A DNA stretch of 64,000 bases from Bathymodiolus brooksi (Eukaryota > Mollusca > Bivalvia > Mytilida > Modiolidae). Both the position numbers and the translations under genes were made by a program. The notes beneath the pieces are model-generated. The model did not search any database. It was not told the DNA's origin and worked only from the letters and a program-made list of their open reading frames with translations. Numbering within the stretch: the first letter of the stretch is position 1; each line of letters starts with the position of its first letter. Location: assembly GCA_963680875.1 (NCBI GenBank), contig OY804580.1, positions 115,571,534 to 115,635,533 of the forward strand. Direction: 5' to 3'. Positions 31,001 through 40,586 of the stretch are shown here, piece by piece.

Positions 31001-34000
31001 CGAACCCTACTAAATACAAAATACTACACAGAAACCTTAAGATCTAGCAGCACGAACCCCACTAAATACAAAACACTACACAGAAACCTTAAGATCTAGC
31101 AGCACGAACCCCACTAAATACAAAACAATACACAGAAACCTTAAGATCTAGCAGCACGAACCCTACTAAATACAAAATACTACACAGAAACCTTAAGATC
31201 TAGCAGCACGAACCCCACTAAATACAAAACACTACACAGAAACCTTACGATCGAGCAGCACGAACCCCACTAAATACAAAACACTACACAGAAACCTTAA
31301 GATCGAGCAGCACGAACCCCACTAAATACAAAACACTACACAGAAACCTTAAGATCGAGCAGCACGAACCCTACTAAATACAAAACACTACACAGAAACC
31401 TTAAGATCTAGCAGCACGAACCCCACTAAATACAAAACACTACACAGAAACCTTAAGATCTAGCAGCACGAACCCTACTAAATACAAAACACTACACAGA
31501 AACCTTAAGATCTAGCAACACGAACCCCACTAAATACAAAACACTACACAGAAACCTTACGATCGAGCAGCACGAACCCCACTAAATACAAAACACTACA
31601 CAGAAACCTTAAGATCGAGCAGCACGAACCCCACTAAATACAAAACACTACACAGAAACCTTAAGATCGAGCAGCACGAACCCTACTAAATACAAAACAC
31701 TACACAGAAACCTTAAGATCTAGCAACACGAACCCCACTAAATACAAAACACTACACAGAAACCGTAAGATCTAGCAGCACGAACCCTACTAAATACAAA
31801 ACACTACACAGAAACCTTAAGATCTAGCAACACGAACCCCACTAAATACAAAACACTACACAGAAACCTTAAGATCTAGCAGCACGAACCCCACTAAATA
31901 CAAAACACTACACAGAAACCTTAAGATCTAGCAGCACGAACCCTACTAAATACAAAACACTACACAGAAACCTTAAGATCTAGCAGCACGAACCCTACTA
32001 AATACAAAACACTACACAGAAACCTTAAGATCTAGCAGCACGAACCCCACTAAATACAAAACACTACACAGAAACCTTAAGATCTTACAGCACGAACCCT
32101 ACTAAATACAAAACACTACACAGAAACCTTAAGATCTAGCAGCACGAACCCCACTAAATACAAAACACAACACAGAAACCTTAAGATCTAGCAACACGAA
32201 CCCCACTAAATACAAAACACTACACAGAAACCTTAAGATCTAGCAGCACGAACCCTACTAAATACAAAACAATACACAAAAACCTTAAGATCTAGCAGCA
32301 CGAACCCCACTAAATACAAAACACTACACAGAAACCTTAAGATCGAGCAGCACGAACCCCACTAAATACAAAACACAACACAGAAACCTTAAGATCTAGC
32401 AGCACGAACCCTACTAAATACAAAACACTACACAGAAACCTTACGATCTAGCAGCACGAACCCTACTAAATACAAAACACTACACAGAAACCTTAAGATC
32501 TAGCAGCACGAACCCCACTAAATACAAAACACTACACAGAAACCTTACGATCTAGCAGCACGAACCCTACTAAATACAAAACACTACACAGAAACCTTAC
32601 GATCTAGCAGCACGAACCCCACTAAATACAAAACACTACACAGAAACCTTAAGATCGAGCAGCACGAACCCCACTAAATACAAAACACTACACAGAAACC
32701 TTAAGATCTAGCAGCACGAACCCTACTAAATACAAAACACTACACAGAAACCTTAAGATCGAGCAGCACGAACCCCACTAAATACAAAACACAACACAGA
32801 AACCTTAAGATCTAGCAGCACGAACCCTACTAAATACAAAACACTACACAGAAACCTTACGATCTAGCAGCACGAACCCTACTAAATACAAAACACTACA
32901 CAGAAACCTTAAGATCTAGCAGCACGAACCCCACTAAATACAAAACACTACACAGAAACCTTACGATCTAGCAGCACGAACCCTACTAAATACAAAACAC
33001 TACACAGAAACCTTACGATCTAGCAGCACGAACCCCACTAAATACAAAACACTACACAGAAACCTTACGATCTAGCAGCACGAACCCTACTAAATACAAA
33101 ACACTACACAGAAACCTTAAGATCTAGCAGCACGAACCCCACTAAATACAAAACACTACACAGAAACCTTAAGATCTAGCAGCACGAACCCTACTAAATA
33201 CAAAACACTACACAGAAACCTTAAGATCTAGCAGCACGAACCCCACTAAATACAAAACACTACACAGAAACCTTAAGATCTTACAGCACGAACCCTACTA
33301 AATACAAAACACTACACAGAAACCTTAAGATCGAGCAGCACGAACCCCACTAAATACAAAACACTACACAGAAACCTTAAGATCTAGCAACACGAACCCT
33401 ACTAAATACAAAACACTACACAGAAACCTTACGATCTAGCAGCACGAACCCTACTAAATACAAAACACTACACAAACCTTAAGATCTAGCAGCACGAACC
33501 CCACTAAATACAAAACACTACACAGAAACCTTAAGATCTTACAGCACGAACCCTACTAAATACAAAACACTACACAGAAACCTTAAGATCTAGCAGCACG
33601 AACCCTACTAAATACAAAACACTACACAGAAACCTTAAGATCTAGCAGCACGAACCCTACTAAATACAAAACACTACACAGAAACCTTAAGATCTAGCAG
33701 CACGAACCCCACTAAATACAAAACACTACACAGAAACCTTAAGATCTTACAGCACGAACCCTACTAAATACAAAACACTACACAGAAACCTTAAGATCTA
33801 GCAGCACGAACCCCACTAAATACAAAACACAACACAGAAACCTTAAGATCGAGCAGCACGAACCCTACTAAATATAAAACACTACACAGAAACCTTAAGA
33901 TCTAGCAGCACGAACCCTACTAAATACAAAACACTACACAGAAACCTTAAGATCTAGCAGCACGAACCCCACTAAATACAAAACACTACACAGAAACCTT

Positions 34001-36363
34001 AAGATCGAGCAGCACGAACCCCACTAAATACAAAACACTACACAGAAACCTTAAGATCTAGCAGCACGAACCCCACTAAATACAAAACACTACACAGAAA
34101 CCTTAAGATCTAGCAGCACGAACCCTACTAAATATAAAACACTACACAGAAACCTTAAGATCTAGCAGCACGAACCCTACTAAATACAAAACACTACACA
34201 GAAACCTTAAGATCTAGCAGCACGAACTCTACTAAATACAAAACACTACACAGAAACCTTAAGATCTAGCAGCACGAACCCTACTAAATACAAAACACTA
34301 CACAGAAACCTTAAGAACTAGCAGCACGAACTCTATTAAATACAAAACACTACACAGAAACCTTAAGATCTAGCAGCACGAACCCTACTAAATACAAAAC
34401 ACTACACAGAAACCTTAAGATCGAGCAGCACGAACCCCACTAAATACAAAACACTACACAGAAACCTTAAGATCGAGCAGCACGAACCCCACTAAATACA
34501 AAACACTACACAGAAACCTTAAGATCTAGCAGCACGAACCCCACTAAATACAAAACACTACACAGAAACCTTAAGATCTAGCAGCACGAACCCCACTAAA
34601 TACAAAACACTACACAGAAACCTTAAGATCTAGCAGCACGAACCCCACTAAATACAAAACACAACACAGAAACCTTAAGATCTAGCAGCACGAACCCTAC
34701 TAAATACAAAACACTACACAGAAACCTTAAGATCTAGCAGCACGAACTCTATTAAATACAAAACACTACACAGAAACCTTAAGATCTAGCAGCACGAACC
34801 CTACTAAATACAAAACACAACACAGAAACCTTAAGATCGAGCAGCACGAACCCTACTAAATACAAAACACTACACAGAAACCTTAAGAACTAGCAGCACG
34901 AACCCTACTAAATACAAAACACTACACAGAAACCTTAAGATCTAGCAGCACGAACCCCACTAAATATAAAACACTACACAGAAACCTTAAGATCGAGCAG
35001 CACGAACCCCACTAAATACAAAACACTACACAGAAACTTTAAGATCTAGCAGCACGAACCCCACTAAATACAAAACACTACACAGAAACCTTAAGATCTA
35101 GCAGCACGAACCCCACTAAAACAGGGGTGAGTTGAGGTGCTCCGGAAGGGTAAGCAGTCCTTGAGTCACTAGCAGCATCCGTCGTTTTGTTCCAGTTACA
35201 AACCTTTTGGTCATGATAACTCATGAATTAGGAAAGGACCGGGACGTGCTTACAACAAGTGGTACATATCCGTGGTCATTTGTGACCGATATTCCGTAAC
35301 GGTTAACAAAATAATGATGGTGACCGTAACGACTTCAACTTAACCAGTGGGAACCCTTGGTTCAGTAGCTTCCTTGTTAACAGCAACCCTCTATCAAGTA
35401 ATCCTAATAGTAACCACAAGCTCTGGAATATCCGATCAACTGAGAGATATGTATTCCCTATACAGGTGCTGCTGAAAAGTTGCTACATATAGATGGAAAG
35501 TTCACAATGGGCAAACTGAAATCATATTTGCTGCTCTAAGCTGTCTTTAAATGGTAATTGTATTGTACATTTTATTGTTAATATACATATTTCCTAATCT
35601 ACAACATTTTTATTTAATACTTACATGTGCAAGATCGTGGTTTACAACTTCTGATACCCGTCCGAAGTAATAACATTTACCGTGATATTCTACTTCATCA
35701 GGAAAACAGTCGGCATTTATTTGTGAAACTCCCGCCAAAACTGAAATTGAAGCCACACCGTTGATAGAAAATAAAACCATACCAGTTTTTAATATGCAAC
35801 CAACCTTTTCCCGAACTCAGATAAATCATTTGTTTCGACAACCCCAAATAAATGTATCGGTATAATTATTTAGCAAAATTGATTAACGGATTCTTTTATC
35901 ATAGCAAAACTACAAATCCTTATCACCCGGTCTAACGTTGTGAGTTCGAATCCCGCTCGGGTGAGGTGTACTTGATGCAGCATTATGTGATAAAGTTTGT
36001 CAGTGACTTGTGGCAGGTCAATGGCTTTCTCTGGGTACTCCGGTTTCCTACACAAATAGAACTGACCGGCACGATATAACTGAAATATTGTTGTAAGTGG
36101 CGGTAAACACCCTAACCCTAACCCTGAACAGTACACGTATCTTAAACTTGTTCATCAAAATCCTACATTAAATTCACACTATGGAAATTATTTAAATCCT
36201 TTTGAAAAAAAAATGTATTTATGAAATAAAAAAAATTATAGTATGAAAAATGAAGTTGATTATGAATACTCCTTGTTTGGCTCAACAATGAAAACGAGAA
36301 AAAAAGCACATTCAAATTAAATTTACCTAAACACAAAACGGAGCTTAAGAAGACACTAGCCAT
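821..36363 (-). CDS. secreted single-domain C-type lectin gene, 4 exons
   Basis: Join on the minus strand: 36363-36327, 35740-35625, 1779-1674, 1053-821. All junctions are GT-AG and the phases fit, giving 163 residues and a TAA stop. Residues 1-22 look like a signal peptide (hydrophobic [16 protein letters not shown] start, likely cut before Asp23). The rest is one long-form C-type lectin domain with six cysteines (24, 35, 54, 129, 149, 158) in the usual spacing. LIGG at 90-93 stands where WIGL is usual, EGNWEW is at 99-104, and a QPD motif is at 119-121. QPD in calcium site 2 usually goes with galactose-type binding. The WND motif is WAD at 144-146, losing one calcium ligand, so sugar binding is uncertain. 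Length and layout resemble mollusc perlucin-like and haemolymph lectins; the ligand is unknown. Intron 2 is 33,845 bp and contains the 52-bp satellite. Confidence 0.88.
1054..1673 (-). other. lectin intron 3
   Basis: No gene inside. A diverged direct repeat of roughly 48 bp is visible: 1174-1220 and 1342-1390 share the pattern tgaaat-gtagaatttcaca followed by a ctt/ttg-rich end. Otherwise AT-rich sequence with no recognised element. Confidence 0.6.
1674..1779 (-). CDS. lectin exon 3
   Basis: Acceptor ttacattgcag and donor GGAT|GTAAGT. It supplies the third cysteine in [17 protein letters not shown], which matches the first helix and the GG-LVS strand of C-type lectin domains, followed by the second-helix region ([10 protein letters not shown]). 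It lies about 34 kb from exon 2, yet the phase is correct. Confidence 0.87.
1780..2180 (-). other. start of the giant lectin intron 2, no feature seen
   Basis: About 400 bases between the exon 3 acceptor and the retroelement end at 2181. I see no coding sequence, tRNA-like sequence or tandem repeat here. Confidence 0.5.
2181..2210 (-). mobile_element. 3'-terminal stub of a Penelope-like element
   Basis: ggccaaaagaaaaaggac followed by aacgatctac matches the same positions in two other dispersed copies (36715 and 39255). There it directly precedes a single copy of the 52-bp unit. Here it directly precedes the 52-bp satellite. The coding strand of the element is minus, so this is its 3' end. 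Confidence 0.7.
2211..35120. repeat. 52-bp satellite array, about 633 copies, inside the lectin intron
   Basis: Head-to-tail monomers of 52 bp, with core cttaagatctagcagcacga followed by acccc/ta-ctaaatacaaaacactacacagaaa. For example, cttaagatct occurs at 2231 and again at 2283. The array is almost pure for 32.9 kb. Recurrent variant sites are cccc/ccct, tctag/tcgag, cagcac/caacac, actac/aatac/acaac, cagaa/caaaa, ttaag/ttacg and cttacagc for ctagcagc. Regional blocks differ: ttacg variants are common below 8.2 kb, tcgag-rich monomers dominate 8.2-10.4 kb, a higher-order region covers 10.4-31.7 kb, and a mixed block ends the array. Rare 51- and 50-bp monomers exist (13201, 33474). Non-coding: the period is not a multiple of three and the units contain stops. 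Confidence 0.98.
10370..31680. repeat. higher-order repeat within the 52-bp array, period about 143 monomers (7.4 kb)
   Basis: Rare markers recur at long fixed distances. The 51-bp monomer with agaaccgtaag is at 13201, 20636 and 27499 (spacing 7435 and 6863). ccactaagtac is at 10471, 17750 and 25185 (7279 and 7435). acctcactaaatacaaatcac is near 12810, 20245 and 27108 (7435 and 6863). caccgaaacc is at 15741, 23176 and 29831 (7435 and 6655). 7435 equals 143 monomers minus one base; the other spacings equal 128, 132 or 140 monomers minus one. So about three tandem 7-kb blocks differ by whole-monomer gains and losses. The edges are approximate, set where marker order stops matching. Confidence 0.85.
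35121..35545 (-). mobile_element. decayed Penelope-like element, C-terminal part of the reverse transcriptase ORF
   Basis: Read on the minus strand, this gives pieces such as [32 protein letters not shown] and FVNRYGISV, with stops and frameshifts between them. They align in order with the copy at 39.2-40.2 kb. Together with the stub at 2181-2210 it forms one element whose 3' region was pushed apart by the 52-bp array. Orientation is the same as the lectin gene. Family naming rests on recall of GIPMG-type reverse transcriptases in molluscs. Confidence 0.7.
35625..35740 (-). CDS. lectin exon 2 (signal peptide end and domain start)
   Basis: Acceptor ttcaatttcag and donor CAT|GTAAGT. It codes for the end of the signal peptide, then the first two cysteines in [16 protein letters not shown], the typical opening of a long-form lectin domain. 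It ends in phase 0 at residue 51. Confidence 0.87.
35918..36125 (+). mobile_element. tRNA-derived SINE, family 1, 5'-truncated
   Basis: Contains a B-box-like gagttcgaatcccgctcggg, a body with acttgatgcagcattatgtg, and the tail ataactgaaatattgttgta followed by gtggcggtaaacac. It lies in lectin intron 1. Its end runs into cctaaccctaaccctg, a telomere-like short repeat. Confidence 0.75.
36327..36363 (-). CDS. lectin exon 1 (signal peptide)
   Basis: Begins with the first ATG and codes for 12 residues plus one base, rich in Val, Leu and Ser. The donor reads TTAG|GTAAAT. Extending upstream in frame meets only a TTG codon at 36405, not an ATG, so this ATG is chosen. The split codon joins exon 2 as Val13. 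Confidence 0.75.
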
Positions 36364-36700
36364 CGTGTGAGTATGTCTGGCACTGTGTGATCTGAGTCTT
36401 GACAACCTTATCGTTATATGTTATATCTAAAGTGTAGTTTCATGTCGCTAACATTATTCATTTGAGAAACTACAGACGACACGTGTCATAGCCTGATACA
36501 CAAACCGTCCTGTAAAGTCAACCTTTGGTGCCCTTGAAGGCTATTGTTTGACATTTAACTTAATAAGGCTAACTGCAATAATAATAGTGTTTCTCCTCAC
36601 TCTGGCGCCCAAAACACAATTGTATTAAATTTCTCTTTTCTTGGTTGATGGATTGATTGTGGTTTAATGCTATGCGAGTTGTATTTTAAGAAGAACAGAC
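36364..36700. other. upstream region of the lectin gene
   Basis: Holds the presumed lectin promoter, reading toward lower coordinates. No coding sequence or clear repeat seen. It ends at a Penelope-like fragment. Confidence 0.45.
36412..36428 (-). promoter_or_regulatory. weak TATA-like element upstream of lectin exon 1
   Basis: On the minus strand this reads gatataacatataacg, about 50 bases upstream of the start codon. It is the only TATA-like run close enough for a short 5' UTR. AT-rich DNA makes chance matches likely. Confidence 0.22.
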
Positions 36701-36706
36701 AACACA

Positions 36707-36873
36707 ATGGCCAAAAGAAAAGGTACAAAAGGACAAACAACGATCTACAAAACATACACATACAGATCGAGTAACACGAACCCCACTAAACACCGGGGGT
36801 GAACTCAAGTGCTCCGGAAGGGTTAAGCAATTCCTACTCCACTAGTGGCACCAGTTGTATTAAAGTTACAAAC
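36707..36873 (-). mobile_element. Penelope-like element, 3' fragment with a single 52-bp unit
   Basis: Contains ggccaaaagaaaaggtac, one diverged copy of the satellite monomer (acagatcgagtaacacgaac followed by cccactaaac), then gtgctccggaagggttaagc. The order matches the two edges of the satellite-bearing copy. It is cut at 36873 by a LINE fragment. Confidence 0.7.
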
Positions 36874-37505
36874 TGTCAGCCAGTCATTTTCTCATTTAGC
36901 AGCCACATCTAGATCAACCTGGAGTTTGTCACAATCACTCTGTGATCTGTAGATTATACTATTGTCAACAAACATGCTGAGCTTACTGTATGTCAGGTAG
37001 TCTGGTAAATCATTGATATAAGCCAGAAACAAGGCTGTTCCTAACGGGACGACAAATGTGACTAGAATTGTATCTGGGCTCTTTCCATCCACAGTACTGT
37101 TTGTGTAGTGGTACTATTTGATAGGAATGCAGATAACAATTTCATGGTATTTACTGAGACGCCTAGTAATAAATTAGTAAAGAAGTCTGCCGTGTGTCAC
37201 TTTCTAAAGCATATGGCGAAATCAATGATTAGATCGGTTTCAATGTTTTTGTTGAAATAGACTCCTTCTATTCTTTGAGGATGTGACTACTGGTATTGTA
37301 AAGCACAGTAGCATTGTGAGGATTGATGTTGTTAAGTAGTTTTGTAATACCAGGTGTGGTAATTGCAAGTTTTGAAATTTTTAGACGAGGCCTGTTCATT
37401 CAAGCTGTAAACTTTCGCAGTATTATCAGTAACAGAGTTTCCGTCTTTTTAGCGCTGCTATGTCAGATTTGTCGTTTCTTGTTGATTTTACGTACTGGAA
37501 TATAA
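36874..37505 (-). pseudogene. decayed LINE reverse transcriptase fragment
   Basis: Minus-strand translation gives, in order, PGITKLLNNINPHNAT and HILKE, then LIIDFAICF (usual DFxKAFD), then FLSN and VDGKSPDTILVTFVVPLGTA (usual SGVPQGT). FLAYINDLPD and RLFADD-like SMFVDNSIIYRS follow, then AAK-stop-ENDWL, where a Trp codon has become TGA. This is the order of a non-LTR reverse transcriptase of the Jockey/CR1 kind. Frameshifts, stops, loss of the catalytic Asp pair (VDN) and a missing middle section show it is dead. It abuts the Penelope-like fragment in lower coordinates. Confidence 0.82.
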
Positions 37506-37887
37506 TTTTTGCTTTGTTTTGTTATGTGAGGATTGATCTGGTACTCTCACCGGTAGGTCGCATATCAATTTTTCGATGTAACTCCTGTATACAACTCTTA
37601 AATAATCCGAGATGAGTTCGCCAAAGGACTAAAATATGAAATATCGTGAGCCTAAAGTCATAAATCGGAAACAATTTAAAATTCTTATGGATTCCGTCGA
37701 GGATTATGCCAGAAAATGGACAAAATATGAAAGAGGACATAGATACTCTCTGAATGTGCTAAGAGTTTGTGGTTGTTGATGCAAATTAGAATTAAACAAA
37801 CATTTAATGGGTCAAGCAACACTCGCACAACATCGATCTTAAAAGACCAAAATGTTGTTACACACGTCTCACCTCCATGACAAGTAG
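37506..37887. other. intergenic stretch, nothing recognised
   Basis: Short open frames on both strands have no recognisable motif. It could be an eroded upstream part of the LINE, but I cannot align it. Confidence 0.4.
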
Positions 37888-38100
37888 GGGAACGTCGTGG
37901 CGGCATGGTAATTGGATTTCCAACTGCCTATGCAATAAATGCCTATCACCTCTGAAGTTCCGAGTTCGAATACCGCTCATGGCGAGGTGTACTCGATAAA
38001 TCAATGACTTGCGACATGTCGGCGATTTTCTCCACCAATAAAACTGGCCGTTTTGATATAACTGAAATATTGTTGTAAATGGCACTAAACACCACAGCCC
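37888..38100 (+). mobile_element. tRNA-derived SINE, family 1
   Basis: Head with gtcgtggcggcatggtaatt, B-box-like gagttcgaataccgctcatg, body aatgacttgcgacatgtcgg, and tail ataactgaaatattgttgta followed by atggcactaaacacca. A near full-length copy that ends just before a reverse transcriptase fragment. Confidence 0.78.
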
Positions 38101-38112
38101 ATACCCCCTTCC

Positions 38113-38690
38113 ATGACAAGTATGCCGTTGTCCCTGCAGACAGTAAGGCCCCTAATAATATCGTGTTTGTGTGTAAATCACATTACATAGACAGCTTGAT
38201 AAAGGAACTGACAATTCACTTGGTAAATATCAATATAAGTACGTTGTAACAGTAGATATCAAAATTAGTGCACACGATACGTTTCTGGAATACCTTTATC
38301 AGGTACACTCAAAATCAAGATTTGGAAAGCCACAGATTTAAAAGTGTTTGGGAGCAATAAAATCAAAGGGTCTAAAACAGGATAGCCAAAATCTGATAAA
38401 GTCGCCTATGCATGAGGGAGGAGAACCCTAGTTACATATACACCAGACGACACATACGAAAAAGGAAATTCTGGACAACAATGGGTCTGTTTTGTGTTCC
38501 TTTGATATTTCAACCAAAGATGAAGAACCGGATCTACCGTCATTTTACTGGATTTTTAAATTGCCCTTACAAACATTAAATTGCAATCTGCCAAATGCTA
38601 CACGAAACCTGTTTCCAAATTATTAACACCTATTCAATCAGCGGTCAGAAATACTGTGACACTAGCCAGAAGAGTTTGAAGATACCAAAT
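38113..38690 (+). pseudogene. decayed reverse transcriptase fragment (Penelope-like N-terminal half)
   Basis: Plus-strand reading gives [20 protein letters not shown], then SHYIDSLIKEL, then EILDNNGSVLCSFDISTKDE, DLPSFYWIFKL and, after a frameshift, SAKCYTKPVSKLLTPIQSAV. These are the early blocks of the same broad reverse transcriptase type whose C-terminal half is seen at 35.1 and 39.2-40.2 kb, but here on the opposite strand. Stops and frameshifts make it a relic. Confidence 0.7.
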
Positions 38691-39246
38691 TAGTCGATTC
38701 GGGCCCATTTGAAATTAAATACTTTTGAACTGAAATACACAAGTGTTTATCATTTCAAAATGTTTTTGATCGATTTTAATTTTAAAAATTCAAATATTAT
38801 AATTTTGTGTGTGTAATCAAGAAATCAATGTATAAAGGAGTATACTCATTATCTTTGATTGTACTGTAAATTAAGCTACACCCAAGCTAATTTTATTGTT
38901 TGATAAATTAATTTGAACAATTTATAAAATCAAGTGTAGTAAAAACATACAAGGACTCAAAACCCAAGCTAATTTTAGGGTGTGAGAAATTTGAAAGTCT
39001 TTGTTCTGCCGAGCTGTGGCTATAAAAAAGGAACTGACTATAGCTTTCATTCATTCCTTCCATGTCTTACCCATGTGTAGTGTGTTCCAGATCTGTCAGA
39101 CCGCGGCAGCAAGCTCTATAGTGTGACTCCTGTGGAAACTAGTTATCTCCCGGAACATTCGGAACACACTTTCTGTTTGACGTTCAGGTTTGCTAGTTTA
39201 TAACGTAATATTTATAGTAGGGCCGAATAGACCCGATACCGTTGTT
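38691..39246. other. intergenic stretch, nothing recognised
   Basis: AT-rich, with a local direct repeat of acccaagctaattttat/ag (38880 and 38961). No coding sequence that I can support. Confidence 0.4.
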
Positions 39247-40175
39247 ACCAACACAATGACCAAAAGAAAAAGGACCAACAAAGATCTACAAAACACTACA
39301 CAGAAAACTAAAGATCGAGCAACACGAGCCCAATCAAAACCGGGGGTGAACTCAGGCGTTCCAGAAAGTTAAGCACTTCCTGCTCCAATAGTGGTACCCA
39401 TTCTCTTTTCCGGGGTGACGTCACTTCCTCTAACAACGAGTCGGCCATCTTTAGGCGGTGAAAATCAAATTTAAAATGGCGAATGTTTCACCGCCTCAAT
39501 GACAAGGGAGATAATTCGTTGACCGAAATACCCGGAAAAGAGAATTGTGTTACTCTAGTTACAAACCTGGTGATAAGTCATAAATGATGAAAGGACCAGG
39601 GAGTCCTTGCGACAAGTGGAACATATCCAAGGTCTTTTGTGACAAAGATATTCCACAACAATTAACCAAGTCATGGTGGTGACCGTAAAACTTTCGAAGT
39701 GATGACATGAACATTACCAATAGGAACCCTTCGTTCAGTAGCTTCTTTGTTAGCTGCAACCCTCATCAAGGAAATCCTGATGGGGACCACAAGCTCTGGA
39801 ATATCGGATCAACTGAGAGATATATACTCCATATGCAAGTGCTGCTGGAATGTTGCTACATATAAATGAAAGTTCACATTGAGAAAATTGAAATCATCTC
39901 TTTTGTCATTAAGTTTTGTTCTTTCCAGGTGTAGGTCAAGGTATGAAGCAGACCTAGATGTTTCTGTGGTATCCTTTATTTCAAGCTCAATGGGCTTGGT
40001 TTTCTTGGGAATCCCCTATATGAAGTCTGCCACATATGAATAAAGGAACTAGTCAACATGAAGAGGAGCACAGTTTGTACCTATAGGTATGCTCTACACT
40101 TAAATGCAAATCTTTTTCACAAGTGCAATAAACATTTTTTGCAAATAAATATAGTAGATATCAGGCATACACATT
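39247..40175 (-). mobile_element. decayed Penelope-like element, C-terminal reverse transcriptase part and 3' end
   Basis: Minus-strand pieces in order from about 40090: IPIGTNCAP (usual GIPMGTNCAP), FLYSYVADFI, PIELEIKDTTE, SASYLDLHLE, KRDDFNF, KLLNEGFLLV, SSLRKFYGHHHDLVN, DMFHLS. The block that should carry the catalytic RYIDD motif is deleted between ADFI and PIELEIKD. The 3' region at 39250-39370 holds one copy of the 52-bp unit (cagaaaactaaagatcgagc followed by aacacgagccc). The copy is interrupted by a 146-bp MITE. Assignment to Penelope-like elements is from family recall; a related GIPMG-type retroelement is possible. Confidence 0.7.
39400..39545. mobile_element. 146-bp MITE-like palindromic insertion
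   Basis: Perfect 15-bp terminal inverted repeats: attctcttttccggg at the left and cccggaaaagagaat at the right. Inside is a second inverted pair, aggcggtgaaa and tttcaccgcct. It interrupts the Penelope-like element where the other copies continue without it. A target-site duplication is not clear. Confidence 0.7.
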
Positions 40176-40248
40176 CATAGTTTTGTTCTTTGATTGTTCG
40201 AAGCACTCCACATGTGGATTAGTCTATAAAAGGGATTATTTAATCGTA

Positions 40249-40586
40249 TAGGTGGTGTAATGGTTAGCGTGCTCACCTCGAGTGTGGTAGATCGGGTCCA
40301 ACCAGACTATAAAATTGGTATTTGTTGTTTCTCCACTAAGCACGCAGCATTAAGGAGAAAGAGCAAAGACTGGGTGGCTCAGAATCAGGATAATGTGTCC
40401 AAGTGGGGCGACATGTCTATCCATAGACTGCTGTTTCAGTGAGCCAACACTATAAAATATCCAACTAAGCTTGTTGGTCTAGTACAAAGAGGACCTCATC
40501 ATCATCTCATTGGAAATTAACTTGTTCTCGTCATGATATAGCTGAAAAATTGCTGAGTTGGCATTAAACAACAATCACTCACTATA
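40249..40586 (+). mobile_element. tRNA-derived SINE, family 2, full-length-looking
   Basis: Starts with an A-box-like ggtggtgtaatggttagcgt and a degenerate B box (gatcgggtccaaccag). The body includes tccactaagcacgcagcatt and aggataatgtgtccaagtgg. The tail reads gatatagctgaaaaattgct followed by gagttggcattaaaca and acaatcactcact. Other copies here are on the minus strand. Confidence 0.75.

Noticed and set aside
2211..35120. CRISPR-like array
   Set aside because: There are no distinct spacers: the whole 52-bp period is repeated, and the genomic setting is animal with introns.
36163..36405. Longer minus-strand frame starting upstream of the lectin ATG
   Set aside because: The upstream codon at 36405 is TTG and the frame runs past a good GT donor at 36326. 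The ATG at 36363 gives a proper signal peptide joined in phase to exon 2.
40249..40442. Plus-strand open frame at 40260
   Set aside because: It lies inside the head and body of a family 2 SINE.
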